Assembly: GCF_016863635.1 (NCBI RefSeq) | Contig: NZ_BOPG01000005.1 | Span: forward strand, 85,483 to 149,482 | Length of the DNA: 64,000 nt | Reading direction: 5' to 3' | Source of the DNA: Virgisporangium aurantiacum | GTDB taxonomy: Bacteria; Actinomycetota; Actinomycetes; Mycobacteriales; Micromonosporaceae | In this document: positions 1-7,874 of the stretch, one piece after another | Numbering within the stretch: position 1 is the first letter of the stretch | Layout: each line of letters starts with the position of its first letter | Position numbers and translations under genes: made by a program | Notes under the pieces: model-generated | What the model was told of the DNA's origin: nothing | The model's database searches: none | What the model saw: only the letters and a program-made list of their open reading frames with translations

Positions 1-1388
1 ACCTTCGTGCGGCGCCGCAGCTCCGTGCGGAGTTCCCGCATCGCGATGATGGCGTACTCGATGTCGTCGTCATCGTCACCGGCACGGTAGCGGTGGCACA
101 CCGATTCCAGCGGGGAGAGGTCACCGGTTCCCTTGAGGTCAAAGGCGTACAGCCACGCGCGAGGGTCCAATGCCGCGCCCAGCAAGGCGAGCCGGAGCGT
201 GAACGTCTTGCCCATCCGGGGAATCGACCCGATGATCATTGACGCGAACATGAGCGTCAGCGAGACCAGCCGGCCGCGCGGGTCGGTGCCGAACGGGAAC
301 GGCTTGAACAGGTCCACCAGGCCGGTCTTCAGCAGCGGCCACGGGACCGGCTTGGCGCGGGACATGTCCCGGTCAGCGACGAACAGGACCAGGCGGCCGG
401 GGTGGACCTCGGCGTTCGCCTCCGGCCACACGCAGCCGAGCGGCCGGGCCAGCGCGGATGCCAGCTCCTCCCGCTTCTCGACGACCTCGGTCGCGGTGAC
501 GCCGCGCGGTAGCTCGACCTCGGCGCGCCAGCCGGCGCCGTTTTCCCGCTGGATCGGCGCGGGGAACCACCGCTTGCCGGTGTCCCCTGCCCGGATCGCG
601 CGGTCGATGCCGACGATCCGCAGCGTCGCCAACGCTCGCACGACCTCATCCGAGGTGAGCGGGGCCGCGTCTGTGCGGACCACGGCGGTATCGAGTAGCG
701 GCTTGTCGGCCGGGGTGCCGACGATCCCGCACAGCGCCACCAGCGCGGCGATCGCGGCCCACCCGGTGACGGTGGCCGGGGTGGTCGCCAGCCACACGGC
801 CGCGAGGACCAGGCCGAGGGCCACCGGCACGGTGACGATGCCCCGCCACCGCACCCGCCGGTCACGCTGACGGGCAAGCTTCAGGTACATGTCGGCGTCT
901 TCCACCCGGGCGGTGGCCTGCCGATATGGCACGCCTTCCAGGTCGAACAGCCACCACACGTAGCTGCGCACCATCCGGACGGCGCCGCGCGGTGCTCGCC
1001 AGGCCACCTTGGCGCCGTACTTCGGTAGCCGGATGCCGTGGTAGGCCAGGGTGTGGCCGAGCAGGCCCAACGCCCACAACGCGTTTCCGGTCGCCTCGGC
1101 GCGGGACCGCAGCCAGCCGGGCACGATCGGCCGGCGACGGGCGTCGCGCAGGCCGGACAGGGTGAACCGCGGTCGGCGCTGCGCGGCCACGCTGTCCACC
1201 AGCACGGTTTCCGTGTCCGGGTTGCCGTGGAGCAGGCCGGTGCGCGGCTCGTCGTCGGTGTCGGCCTGGTCGCGGCGCTGCCGCTCCTTGTCCAGGTCGA
1301 CCACGTCGGCGCTGTCCGCGTCGGGGTTCAGTTCGTCTTCGTACCGCTCCCAGTCGACCGGGTCGCGGTCATCGTCGTTACTCGCCAT
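1..1388 (-). CDS. FtsK/SpoIIIE-type DNA translocase (TraB-like), 3' end missing
   Basis: This frame stays open to the left edge, so only about 460 N-terminal residues are seen. It begins ATG preceded by GGAGGAAG. The first 60 residues are acidic and hydrophilic. A hydrophobic pair near residues 185-225 (IVTVPVALGLVLAAVWLAT and AAIAALVALCGIVG) probably spans the membrane. A Walker A motif GSIPRMGKT follows near residue 400, with FDLKGTGDLSPLE downstream as in FtsK-like pumps of AICEs. Such proteins move double-stranded element DNA between mycelial cells. It is the last visible gene of the leftward module, after ssb. The Walker B and DNA-recognition regions lie outside the window. The family call is firm; the conjugative role is inferred from context. 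Confidence 0.88.
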   Translation of the reverse strand, partial: MASNDDDRDPVDWERYEDELNPDADSADVVDLDKERQRRDQADTDDEPRTGLLHGNPDTETVLVDSVAAQRRPRFTLSGLRDARRRPIVPGWLRSRAEATGNALWALGLLGHTLAYHGIRLPKYGAKVAWRAPRGAVRMVRSYVWWLFDLEGVPYRQATARVEDADMYLKLARQRDRRVRWRGIVTVPVALGLVLAAVWLATTPATVTGWAAIAALVALCGIVGTPADKPLLDTAVVRTDAAPLTSDEVVRALATLRIVGIDRAIRAGDTGKRWFPAPIQRENGAGWRAEVELPRGVTATEVVEKREELASALARPLGCVWPEANAEVHPGRLVLFVADRDMSRAKPVPWPLLKTGLVDLFKPFPFGTDPRGRLVSLTLMFASMIIGSIPRMGKTFTLRLALLGAALDPRAWLYAFDLKGTGDLSPLESVCHRYRAGDDDDDIEYAIIAMRELRTELRRRTK

Positions 1389-1482
1389 GATTGGGCTTCC
1401 TCCGTGAAGCACTCAGGTAGCGGATCGAGGGGCCGGAGCGCGGCGACGGTTTGCGAGGCCAGGCGCCGCGCTCCGGGCGGAG

Positions 1483-1995
1483 TCAGAACGGCGGTTCGTC
1501 GTCGGAGAACCCGCCACCGTCCGCCGTGAACGGGTCACCGTCGCCGGTGGCCGGGGCGGTGTCGCGGGTCGCCGTGGCGGTCGACCACGGGTCGTCAGCC
1601 TGCGGCGTGTCGATGCCGCCGGTCGTCCGGGTGAGCTTCTTGACGGTGGCGGTCGCGAACCGCAGCGACGGGCCGACCTCGTCGACGTCGAGCTGCACCA
1701 TGGACCGCTTCTGTCCGTCCGGGGTCTCCCAACGGGACAGCCGCAGACGGCCGGTCACGATGACCCGCGCGCCCTTGGTCAGCGATTCGGAGGCATGTTC
1801 GGCCAAATCCCGCCACGCGGTGCAGGTGAGGAACAGCGGGTCACCGTCGCGCCAGCCGCCGCTGGCCTTGTCGAACGTGCGCGCCGTTGACGCCACGGTG
1901 AACCGCGCGATCGCCACGCCCGAGCCCTTCGCGTAGCGGAGGTCGGGAGCGTCGGTCAGGTTGCCGATGATGGTGATGGTGGTTTCGCCAGCCAT
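1483..1995 (-). CDS. ssb: Single-stranded DNA-binding protein of the element
   Basis: A 170-aa protein with an N-terminal OB fold: TITIIGNLTDAPDLRYAKGS at residues 5-24 is the SSB start, and VIVTGRLRLSRWETPDGQKR lies around residues 78-97. After residue 110 it becomes an acidic, glycine- and aspartate-rich tail ending DDEPPF, the usual SSB tip that recruits partner proteins. Length and tail match actinobacterial SSB paralogues carried on AICEs and plasmids rather than a fragment. It would coat single-stranded DNA formed during replication of the excised element. It sits between the DUF2637 gene and the translocase gene in the same orientation, so co-transcription is likely. Confidence 0.95.
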   Translation of the reverse strand: MAGETTITIIGNLTDAPDLRYAKGSGVAIARFTVASTARTFDKASGGWRDGDPLFLTCTAWRDLAEHASESLTKGARVIVTGRLRLSRWETPDGQKRSMVQLDVDEVGPSLRFATATVKKLTRTTGGIDTPQADDPWSTATATRDTAPATGDGDPFTADGGGFSDDEPPF

Positions 1996-2060
1996 GACAG
2001 GTCAGGTGTCCTCTCGGAAGGGTGACGCCGCATCCGGTCGGGCGCGGCGCGTGGGATAGG

Positions 2061-2834
2061 TCAGGCAGCGTCGGCCAGGACCGGCGTTGCCGCTGGTGAG
2101 GCGGGAAGTGCTGACGCCACGACGGCGTCATCGGACGTCCGGACGCTGGCCGGGAGGTAGCGGCGGGCGGTCGACTCGCTGACGCCAGCCTTCGCCGCGA
2201 TCGCTGCCACCGTGGCGCCCGGCATCCGGGCGGCGGCCTTCGCCACCTTGTCCGCCGACGGCGGCCGGCGGGAGCTGCGCGGCCGGACGGCCCGGGTCGT
2301 CGGCTTGGCCCGCTCGACGGCCGGCGGCGTCTTCTCCGGGGTGTCGTCGGCGGCCGGTGCCGGCTCGACCGGTGCAGGGTCGACGGCGGCCGTGGTCGGC
2401 TGGTGGACCGTTGCCGAGACTTCAGCCGATGCCGCCTCGGTCAGCGTGCGGATGCGGCCGGCGAGCTCGACCAGGCAGACCGACGCCACCACGACCAGGC
2501 CGTCCACGGACACCGGAATCAGGTATGGCGCGGCGCCGGTCTCGCCGTACCGGGCGGCCACACCTGCCATGTGCCAGTACGAGACCCACGCGGCAATGCT
2601 CGCGATCGACGCGGTCGCGGCGAGCCGAACGGCGGCCAGCGACCGGCGGTGCACCGGCACCCGCGAGATAAGTTCGACGGTCAGCAGCAGGGCCAGCGGC
2701 GGCCACGCCGCGATGGCCTGACTGATCGGATTCGGGTTGGCGTGCAACACGTTCGCGGCTACCGACGTAGCCACGCCCAGCACCAGCGCGGCGCGGACGC
2801 CCCACCGGATCCGGGCCAACTGGCGGAGGGTCAT
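2061..2834 (-). CDS. DUF2637-type membrane protein with C-terminal HTH
   Basis: 257 aa from ATG 2834, chosen because this ATG overlaps the upstream stop (TGATG) and a G-rich ribosome site precedes it; the frame stays open further upstream but crosses the preceding gene. Four hydrophobic helices are visible at about residues 12-30, 36-57, 68-88 and 103-125, the DUF2637 arrangement common in AICEs and actinomycete plasmids, often beside translocase genes and sometimes called SpdB-like. A Pro/Ala/Glu-rich linker follows, then a basic segment with a helix-turn-helix-like stretch (ATVAAIAAKAGVSESTARRY, about residues 200-219). Roles proposed for relatives concern plasmid spread and mating-pore formation; nothing in the sequence proves that here. 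Confidence 0.8.
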   Translation of the reverse strand: MTLRQLARIRWGVRAALVLGVATSVAANVLHANPNPISQAIAAWPPLALLLTVELISRVPVHRRSLAAVRLAATASIASIAAWVSYWHMAGVAARYGETGAAPYLIPVSVDGLVVVASVCLVELAGRIRTLTEAASAEVSATVHQPTTAAVDPAPVEPAPAADDTPEKTPPAVERAKPTTRAVRPRSSRRPPSADKVAKAAARMPGATVAAIAAKAGVSESTARRYLPASVRTSDDAVVASALPASPAATPVLADAA

Positions 2835-2992
2835 CACTGACCCCCGCTCAGGTTCACGGCGACAGTGCCGAGCCCGTCGACCAGGTCGACGAAGAACCCG
2901 CCGAGCATGCTCGCGACAGCGGCGGCCCCGTCCGGGTTGTAGGCGATGAAGAACACGATGACGGCGCCGATCAGGTAGCCCTTGACCTTCAT
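2834..2992 (-). CDS. 52-aa single-pass membrane peptide of the element
   Basis: A small gene (ATG 2992, stop TGA at 2836-2834) whose product starts MKVKGYLIGAVIVFFIAYNP and contains a hydrophobic N-terminal helix (residues 5-18) and a second hydrophobic patch (AAAVASMLGGFFVDLV). The stop overlaps the ATG of the DUF2637 gene by one base, so the two are probably translationally coupled. An AGGAGCT-like ribosome site precedes the ATG. Tiny membrane proteins directly before DUF2637 genes are common in AICEs. The function is unknown; a part in DNA spread between hyphae is only inferred. Confidence 0.7.
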   Translation of the reverse strand: MKVKGYLIGAVIVFFIAYNPDGAAAVASMLGGFFVDLVDGLGTVAVNLSGGQ

Positions 2993-3004
2993 GATCAGCT
3001 CCTT

Positions 3005-3334
3005 TCAGGCGGCGGCGAGGGTGGTCAGACGGGCGCACACGTCCGGAGTGAGGTCCGGAACAGTGGGGTGCTCATGAGCGGTGGCGTAGATCTCGCGTCC
3101 CCGCCACGTGTTGTGGGCGATTGTGGAGCGGTACGGGCGCCCGTTGTGCTCCCCCGTGTACACGTGGTGGCTGTCCGGACCGTCCAGGCCAGCGGCGACC
3201 AGCCAGGCCTGAAGCGCAGCGCCGGATGCAAAGTCGAGGTCGATGGTTCCGTCGTCCCGCTCCCGGATTCCGATTGGATCGCAGATAAGCAGGACATCCG
3301 CGAATACCGCGCGACGCGGCTTGCGGTCAGTCAT
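3005..3334 (-). CDS. AICE-associated protein of unknown function
   Basis: 109 aa from ATG 3334, which has GGGAGAAC upstream; the frame extends further upstream without a better start. The protein is soluble and mixed in composition, with segments such as DFASGAALQAWLVAAGL, HVYTGEHNGRPYRSTIAHNT and a histidine-rich IYATAHEHPTVPDL. I recognise no catalytic motif. It lies 12 nt upstream of the small membrane peptide gene in a tight leftward run, so it is probably part of the element's transfer/maintenance operon. Lengths and position match small conserved hypotheticals between the regulator and transfer genes of other AICEs. Confidence 0.65.
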   Translation of the reverse strand: MTDRKPRRAVFADVLLICDPIGIRERDDGTIDLDFASGAALQAWLVAAGLDGPDSHHVYTGEHNGRPYRSTIAHNTWRGREIYATAHEHPTVPDLTPDVCARLTTLAAA

Positions 3335-3362
3335 TGAGTTCTCCCGGTTGAGTCGGACGGGG

Positions 3363-3605
3363 TCACGCGGCTCGACGAAGGCGAACGGGGCGGCGGCGAG
3401 CCGCGTATGCGGTCGCCTCACGGGTCACCCGGTCCTCGGCGCGGCGTAGCCTGCGCCAGTCGAGCGGCGACGGGCCGCCACGAGCGGTTAGTAGGTGGAT
3501 CTCGGCGTCGAGCAAGGCAAGTTCGGCCTCGATGAGCGGCCATTCGGCCTCGATCTCGGCCAGGTCGTTGTCCGTCGGGCCGTCGAGGTCAGGATCGGTT
3601 GCCAT
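3363..3605 (-). CDS. Small acidic-to-basic protein, DUF6284-like
   Basis: 80 aa from ATG 3605, preceded by AAGGAG at a slightly long spacing. An acidic N-terminus (DPDLDGPTDNDLAEIEAEWP) is followed by a helical middle (LIEAELALLDAEIHLL) and an arginine-rich end (LRRAEDRVTREATAYAARRR). The order 'PDLDGPT..DLAEIEAEWPLIEAELALLDAEI' resembles DUF6284, a small family of actinomycete mobile elements; this comes from memory, not a search. The charge polarity and helical prediction would suit an oligomeric or nucleic-acid-binding accessory factor, but no function is known. Its start lies inside the 3' end of the upstream zinc-ribbon gene. Confidence 0.65.
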   Translation of the reverse strand: MATDPDLDGPTDNDLAEIEAEWPLIEAELALLDAEIHLLTARGGPSPLDWRRLRRAEDRVTREATAYAARRRPVRLRRAA

Positions 3606-3756
3606 GACTGGCGGAACTCCTTCGTCCACAGGTCTTCCCGCCCCGGCACGCCGGGCAGCGGGACATCTCAGGAGGCAGCGACGCGAGTACGCCGCAGCCG
3701 GTGCAGGTCCGCCAAACGGCCTTGCGCCGCGTGGTCACGCGAAGGTTCGAAACCAT
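3589..3756 (-). CDS. 55-aa zinc-ribbon-like peptide
   Basis: A short gene from ATG 3756 with GAGGGG upstream. The product begins MVSNLRVTTRRKAVWRTC and carries two CxxC pairs (CTGCG near residue 18 and CPAC near residue 37), a probable four-cysteine zinc ribbon, then a basic tail. It overlaps the next gene by 17 nt and is the first gene of the leftward module, just after the divergent control region. Such small zinc ribbons occur at this place in AICE operons and may bind DNA or a protein partner. The start could be further upstream, since the frame is open to 4068, but that would run through the operator region. Confidence 0.6.
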   Translation of the reverse strand: MVSNLRVTTRRKAVWRTCTGCGVLASLPPEMSRCPACRGGKTCGRRSSASHGNRS

Positions 3757-3790
3757 GACGATCAACCCCTCTGCGGGTTGGAAGCTGAGC

Positions 3791-3832
3791 CCCGGCCTGC
3801 CAGCGGCGGCATCGCAGCACTGGCAGGCCGGG
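3791..3832. repeat. 13-bp perfect inverted repeat in the AICE control region
   Basis: CCCGGCCTGCCAG (3791-3803) and CTGGCAGGCCGGG (3820-3832) are exact reverse complements with a 16-nt loop; AGCT also occurs just outside each arm. It lies in the 403-nt gap between the divergent zinc-ribbon and GntR genes, about 35 nt upstream of the leftward ATG. No T-run follows, so a simple terminator is unlikely. It could be a leader hairpin, a protein site or part of a clt/oriT-like locus. The rest of the gap between here and 4011 shows nothing I recognise. Confidence 0.55.
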
Positions 3833-4011
3833 AGCTTGAAAAGCGGTGAGTCGCAACGAACTGCACGACGACTCATAAGCAGTGCATGGACCAAAGCCAT
3901 GCGCGGCAACCTTTTCAGTGGGAGGTGCGGCCCGATCCAGTTGTGAACAAACGTGTGAACGGCGGTCCGTAGGCGTGCGGCGTTGCCGCCTTCCCCGTCA
4001 TCCGGTCGTTC

Positions 4012-4141
4012 GGTAAGACGTAAGACGTGCTGGCTCGAACCATAAGACACGTCGATGGGAATGCGCAAGACGTCTTACGTCTTTGCCATGGATGGCACGA
4101 TGCTCACGGTTGACATAGGGTCACCGGTAAGACGTCGTACC
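4012..4141. promoter_or_regulatory. Cluster of TAAGACGT operators between divergent AICE operons
   Basis: The core TAAGACGT or close variants occurs repeatedly: GGTAAGACGTAAGACGTG (4012-4029), CATAAGACACGTC (4041-4053), the overlapping palindromic CAAGACGTCTTACGTCTTTG (4066-4085) and the near-palindrome GGTAAGACGTCGTACC (4126-4141). A TTGACA (4110-4115) lies just before the last copy, so a protein bound there would cover the -10 region of the rightward promoter. The adjacent gene encodes a GntR regulator, which normally binds such palindromes, so autoregulation and control of the divergent transfer operon are likely inferences. Confidence 0.7.
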
Positions 4142-4159
4142 AGGAGGGATGTGGCCCGA

Positions 4160-4939
4160 GTGGCCATGGTCGAGACACCGAAATCTCAGTACGCCCAGAT
4201 CGCGGCTGAGCTGCGCGAACGCATCGACGGCGGGACGTACCCGCCGGGCAGCTCGCTGCCGAGCGAGACCCGCTTGGCGGACGAGTTCGGCGTCACCCGA
4301 GTCACGATCAATAAGGCGCTGACCCTGTTGCGAGCGTCCGGTGACGTCAAGGTCCGGCGCGGCTCAGACACCCGTGTCCGCAGCCTGCCCCGTATCCCCC
4401 GCGACGCCAAGCGCCGGTACGCAGCCCGGCAGGAAGGCACCGGGGCCGGCGAGGTCGAGGCCCGCAGGCTCAGCCTTGAGTCCAAGACCCAGTACCGCGA
4501 GATCGCCCGGGTACCCGCACCGCCTGCGGTGGCCGAGACGCTGCGCCTGGGCAAGCGAGAGGACACCTTGGTACGGCGGCGGGTCCTGTATGCCAACGGC
4601 GAGCCGACCCAGATCGCGGACTCCTACTTCCCGTGGTCGATCGTCAAAGGCGACAAGGCGCTCATGCGTGAGGAGGTCGGCAAGGGTGGCTCGTACTCCC
4701 GGCTGGCCGAGCTCGGGCACGGCCCGGTCCGCTTCACCGAGGACGTGACCGTACGGGTGCCCGACGATGCCGAACAGCGCACGCTCGAACTCGAAGCGAC
4801 TCAGCCGGTCTTCGAGATCTGGCACGTCGCATACACCGCCGATGACAGGCCGGTCGAAGTCTGCATCCACGTGATGCCCGGCCACCTGTGGACCCTCAAG
4901 TACGACTGGGACGACGAGACAGCGACGACCGGGCCGTGA
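4160..4939 (+). CDS. GntR-family regulator (HutC/UTRA type) of the element
   Basis: About 259 aa. An N-terminal winged helix (KSQYAQIAAELRERIDGGTY to INKALTLLRASGDVKVRRG) is followed by a C-terminal UTRA-like effector domain (REIARVPAPPAVAETLRL, TQIADSYFPWSIV, VFEIWHVAYTADDRPVEVCI). Starts GTG 4151, GTG 4160 and ATG 4166 are all possible; AGGAGGG at 4142-4148 is too close to the first, so I favour 4160. In AICEs such regulators (KorSA/Pra class functions) control replication and transfer. It heads an operon: its stop overlaps the start of the PP2C gene by one base. The operator cluster directly upstream supports autoregulation. Confidence 0.9.
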   Translation: MAMVETPKSQYAQIAAELRERIDGGTYPPGSSLPSETRLADEFGVTRVTINKALTLLRASGDVKVRRGSDTRVRSLPRIPRDAKRRYAARQEGTGAGEVEARRLSLESKTQYREIARVPAPPAVAETLRLGKREDTLVRRRVLYANGEPTQIADSYFPWSIVKGDKALMREEVGKGGSYSRLAELGHGPVRFTEDVTVRVPDDAEQRTLELEATQPVFEIWHVAYTADDRPVEVCIHVMPGHLWTLKYDWDDETATTGP

Positions 4940-5766
4940 TGGAGGTCCGGTTAGCGACGGAGGCAGCGCCAGGGCGGCCGGAGAATGAAGACGCCGCCTT
5001 GGCCGTCGGCTCGCTGGTCGCCGTGTTCGACGGCGTCACCCAGCCTGCCGGGCTCGACACCGGATGCCACCACGGGCCGGCGTGGTACGTGCGGCAGCTC
5101 GTCGCCCGGCTAACGGCGGCGTACACAGCAGCGCCGGCCGAGGCGCTGCCCGCGTTGCTGGCGACCGCGATCGACACTGTTCGGGTCGATCACGGCGGCG
5201 GGTGCGACCTTAGCCACCCCGGCACGCCTGCGGCGAGCGTCGCCATGCTGCGTGACCTCGGCGACCAGGTCGAGTACCTCCTGCTCTCCGACGTCTTCGT
5301 CGTACTCGACCACCGCGGGGACCTGGCGGTCGTGACCGACAAGCGGTTCGAACGCGTCGTCACGTCCGTACGGAAGGCGGCCCTGGTGGCCGGCGCTATC
5401 GGTACTGACGACCACATCGCGCGCACGCGGTGGGCGACGGAACAGAAGTGGAGCCACACCAACCAACCGAATGGCTACTGGATCGCCGCGGCAGACCCAC
5501 GCGCAGCCCACGAGGCCGTTACCGGCACGGCACCGGCCGATCGAGCAGCGTTGCTCACGGACGGTGCAGCCTGCGCCGTCGAGCAGTTCGGGCTGTTCGA
5601 CTGGGCCAGCGCGCTTGACCTACTCACCATGTCCGGACCGGCTGAACTCATCCGCCGGGTACGGGCCGCCGAGCTCGGCGACGCGGATGGGGCGGCGCGG
5701 CCTCGCTACAAACGCCACGACGACGCCACTGCCTCGCTCTGTCTCTTCGACCAGGAGCACCGATGA
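4939..5766 (+). CDS. PP2C-like protein phosphatase
   Basis: 275 aa from ATG 4939, which overlaps the GntR stop (TGATG). PP2C features are visible: ENEDAALAVGSLVAVFDGVT near residues 16-36 holds the first metal-binding acids, a central VEYLLLSDVFVVLDHRGDLAVVTD, and a late ALLTDGAACAVEQFG containing the DG motif. The length fits a single catalytic domain with no membrane segment. Such enzymes remove phosphate from Ser/Thr residues with Mn2+ or Mg2+. The partner kinase is not in the window. PP2C-like genes next to GntR and NUDIX genes recur in Micromonosporaceae AICEs, but their target is unknown. Confidence 0.8.
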   Translation: MEVRLATEAAPGRPENEDAALAVGSLVAVFDGVTQPAGLDTGCHHGPAWYVRQLVARLTAAYTAAPAEALPALLATAIDTVRVDHGGGCDLSHPGTPAASVAMLRDLGDQVEYLLLSDVFVVLDHRGDLAVVTDKRFERVVTSVRKAALVAGAIGTDDHIARTRWATEQKWSHTNQPNGYWIAAADPRAAHEAVTGTAPADRAALLTDGAACAVEQFGLFDWASALDLLTMSGPAELIRRVRAAELGDADGAARPRYKRHDDATASLCLFDQEHR

Positions 5767-6236
5767 CCCAAGACAACCGTCATTCCGTCAGCGTCGCGGC
5801 CGTAATCACGAATGAGGACGGCCGAGTTCTCGTCATCCAGCGACGCGACAACGGGGAGTGGCAGATCCCTGGCGGCATTTTGGAACGTGACGAGTCGATT
5901 CATGCCGGCCTGAAACGCGAAGTCAACGAGGAGACATGTCTAGTCATCGAGCCTCACCGGTTAACCGGTGTCTACAAAAACGTACGTCTCGGCGTTGTCG
6001 CGCTCGTATTCCGTGCTCACGCCGTCGGCGGAACAGCAGCGCCGACTGACGAGAGTGCCGTAGTTGATTGGTGGACCACTGACCAGGTCGCTGCCAGGAT
6101 GGGCGAAACGTTCGCTGTGCGAGTGAGCGACGCCCTCAGCTCGTCGGAGGTAGCAGTCAGGATTCACGACGGCGAAAGAATAATTTCTGACAACCCGGCA
6201 TCTGCGCACGTTGCACGCGACGGACACGCCGTCTAG
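5763..6236 (+). CDS. NUDIX hydrolase
   Basis: 157 aa, with ATG 5763 overlapping the previous stop by 4 nt (ATGA). The Nudix box is intact: GGILERDESIHAGL followed by KREVNEETCL (about residues 40-63), matching GX5EX7REUXEEXGU except that Cys-Leu replaces the final Gly-U. Such enzymes hydrolyse nucleoside diphosphates linked to another group; the substrate cannot be read from the sequence. In pSAM2-type elements a NUDIX protein (Pif) beside the regulator takes part in blocking redundant transfer between donors, a plausible role here by context. The end converges on and overlaps the HNH-like gene by 4 nt. Confidence 0.92.
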   Translation: MTQDNRHSVSVAAVITNEDGRVLVIQRRDNGEWQIPGGILERDESIHAGLKREVNEETCLVIEPHRLTGVYKNVRLGVVALVFRAHAVGGTAAPTDESAVVDWWTTDQVAARMGETFAVRVSDALSSSEVAVRIHDGERIISDNPASAHVARDGHAV

Positions 6237-6991
6237 ACCTCGGGAAGTCGGTGTCGGAGATGCAAGCGACCTCGCTGATAGACATAGAAAGGATCAACGT
6301 CCTCCTTGGCGTGCTCCCATCGATACATAACTCCGACAAAGTTGACGATCAGACTACTTGAGTACATGCTGAGTTGTTGCCTGGAACGGCTCACCGCACC
6401 GTTAGCAGGACTAATCCAGAGCCCGCGCGAGTCGATGCCGTCGCGCATCCCCATTCGATACAGTTCGTAATGGGGACGACTCTTAAACAAGACCATTTCA
6501 ACATCGTTGAGCCTTCCTCCGCCGTTCAAGAATGTTGGGATCGACGGCGGAACTGGATAACCCTCGTGAGCCATCCGGCAGCCGATGTGCTTCGCCACAT
6601 ATCTGGCGAGGTTCAAGACGTCGACGCGCCAATCGTCCCCGTAAACATCGGCCATATTAAGAAAGCGACGGCGCCATAGGCCCGAGTTATGCCAAACGTG
6701 GTCTGAGAACTTTTCGTACGCTACGTCGAACGGCTGGCTACTTTCGTTATTGCAGGTCGAACACAGACTGGCGGCAAAGCGTACTTGCTCCGACTTTCGC
6801 GCGCTCCGAACCCTCCGAGTTTGCGCCTCCCCTCCCCAGACGAGCCCGTCGACTGGATCCCACATACGAGATAGGTCGCTCTTCTTGAACTTGTGCTCTC
6901 TGGTCAGCGGACCGCTCTTTCCGCACCACCAGCACGAGACAGGCGGCCCCACCTTGTAGCGATCAAGGTCAGCGCCTGACAAGAACTCCAT
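6233..6991 (-). CDS. HNH-like zinc protein (cargo)
   Basis: 252 aa. The N-terminus has CWWCGKSGPLTREHKFKKSD and, about 45 residues later, CSTCNNESSQPFDVAYEKF. A CxxC ... EH ... CxxCN(N) layout is that of HNH-type folds, with His33 and the Asn residues as likely active-site elements and four cysteines binding structural zinc. The C-terminal 150 residues carry no motif I know. DNA here is clearly less GC-rich than the transfer genes, suggesting separate acquisition. A nuclease role, perhaps in defence, is an inference; a non-catalytic HNH fold is possible because the usual HH/HN ordering is only partly matched. Confidence 0.65.
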   Translation of the reverse strand: MEFLSGADLDRYKVGPPVSCWWCGKSGPLTREHKFKKSDLSRMWDPVDGLVWGGEAQTRRVRSARKSEQVRFAASLCSTCNNESSQPFDVAYEKFSDHVWHNSGLWRRRFLNMADVYGDDWRVDVLNLARYVAKHIGCRMAHEGYPVPPSIPTFLNGGGRLNDVEMVLFKSRPHYELYRMGMRDGIDSRGLWISPANGAVSRSRQQLSMYSSSLIVNFVGVMYRWEHAKEDVDPFYVYQRGRLHLRHRLPEV

Positions 6992-7136
6992 GACTTCTCC
7001 CAGTCGCCGTCATGCTCCATCTGGCCATTCAACCGACAGTCGATGCCCAGAAGCAAGGCGATTACGATAAGTCCGGAGCATAGGCCTTTAGGTGAAAAAA
7101 GTTCGAGGTCGTACCGCCCTGTCGTTACCAAGACTT
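6992..7136. other. Short intergenic gap in the cargo region
   Basis: 145 nt between the HNH-like gene and the ImmA-type gene. It is comparatively AT-rich and contains a short A-run (GGTGAAAAAAG near 7091-7101). I see no convincing hairpin, tRNA or short gene. Confidence 0.4.
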
Positions 7137-7844
7137 CTAAGGAGCGAGTCGACGGCCGAGGTGCTGTTCAGACGAGCGCGCACCTCCACTGACTAGGCGA
7201 AGTACCGGCGGTTCGAACACTTGAGCCGAAGAGCCGTCAAAGTCATCTACTGTCACAAACAAATCGAAGACCAGGGAATTTAGATCCTCGACATAGGTAT
7301 CAAGGGCTTGGGACATGACACTGGCAGAGATGCGCTTCTGATGCATGCCCAGCAAAATCTTTTGGAGCACCTGCGATTTCTCTCGTTCAATGCCGCCCGG
7401 TTCGCCCATCCGATAACCAAGTTTGCCAAGTTCGATAAGACAGCGTCGGTAGTTCCATTCGGTAAACATTCCGAGGTCATTGGCGCGATACACGAGTGCT
7501 AGCGCCGCGACTCTCCAATGCTGTTTTGCGCGCAAGATTTGGTCAGTCGTCGGATTATTGGCCACCGTGGACCGCACGCTCATTCGTGGCATAAGGAAAG
7601 CGGAAGCGAATTGATTCGCTTCCCGCTCGCTCTCCTTTGGCCAGAGAGAGCAGCCGTTATGTCCGTGCATAACGAGATGGCCCAATTCGTGGGCAGCGTC
7701 GAAACGTCCCCGTTCGCCAGACTTCATAGTATTAAGCACCACGAATGGTGTTCCCTTTTCCCAGAACGAGAAGGCGTCTACATCTCGATACTCAGGAGCT
7801 AGCGAGAAGACGCGAACTCCGTTGGCTTCGAGCAGGTGCACCAT
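7137..7844 (-). CDS. ImmA/IrrE-type metallopeptidase part of a split regulator
   Basis: 235 aa as an independent gene. HELGH at residues 52-56 is the zinc-binding HExxH motif, and EREANQFASAFLMP about 20 residues later supplies the third ligand region; this pair defines ImmA/IrrE peptidases, which cleave partner repressors. The C-terminal 120 residues resemble the usual C-domain of XRE-ImmA fusions. It is in the same frame as the XRE gene just upstream: only TGA at 7877-7875 and ten sense codons separate the ATG here from it. Translation may restart at this ATG or at a nearby codon; no good ribosome site is seen. It may therefore be a broken half of one gene. Confidence 0.8.
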   Translation of the reverse strand: MVHLLEANGVRVFSLAPEYRDVDAFSFWEKGTPFVVLNTMKSGERGRFDAAHELGHLVMHGHNGCSLWPKESEREANQFASAFLMPRMSVRSTVANNPTTDQILRAKQHWRVAALALVYRANDLGMFTEWNYRRCLIELGKLGYRMGEPGGIEREKSQVLQKILLGMHQKRISASVMSQALDTYVEDLNSLVFDLFVTVDDFDGSSAQVFEPPVLRLVSGGARSSEQHLGRRLAP

Positions 7845-7874
7845 GTTCGGAGCCGGCGCCCTATCTGCAAGACC

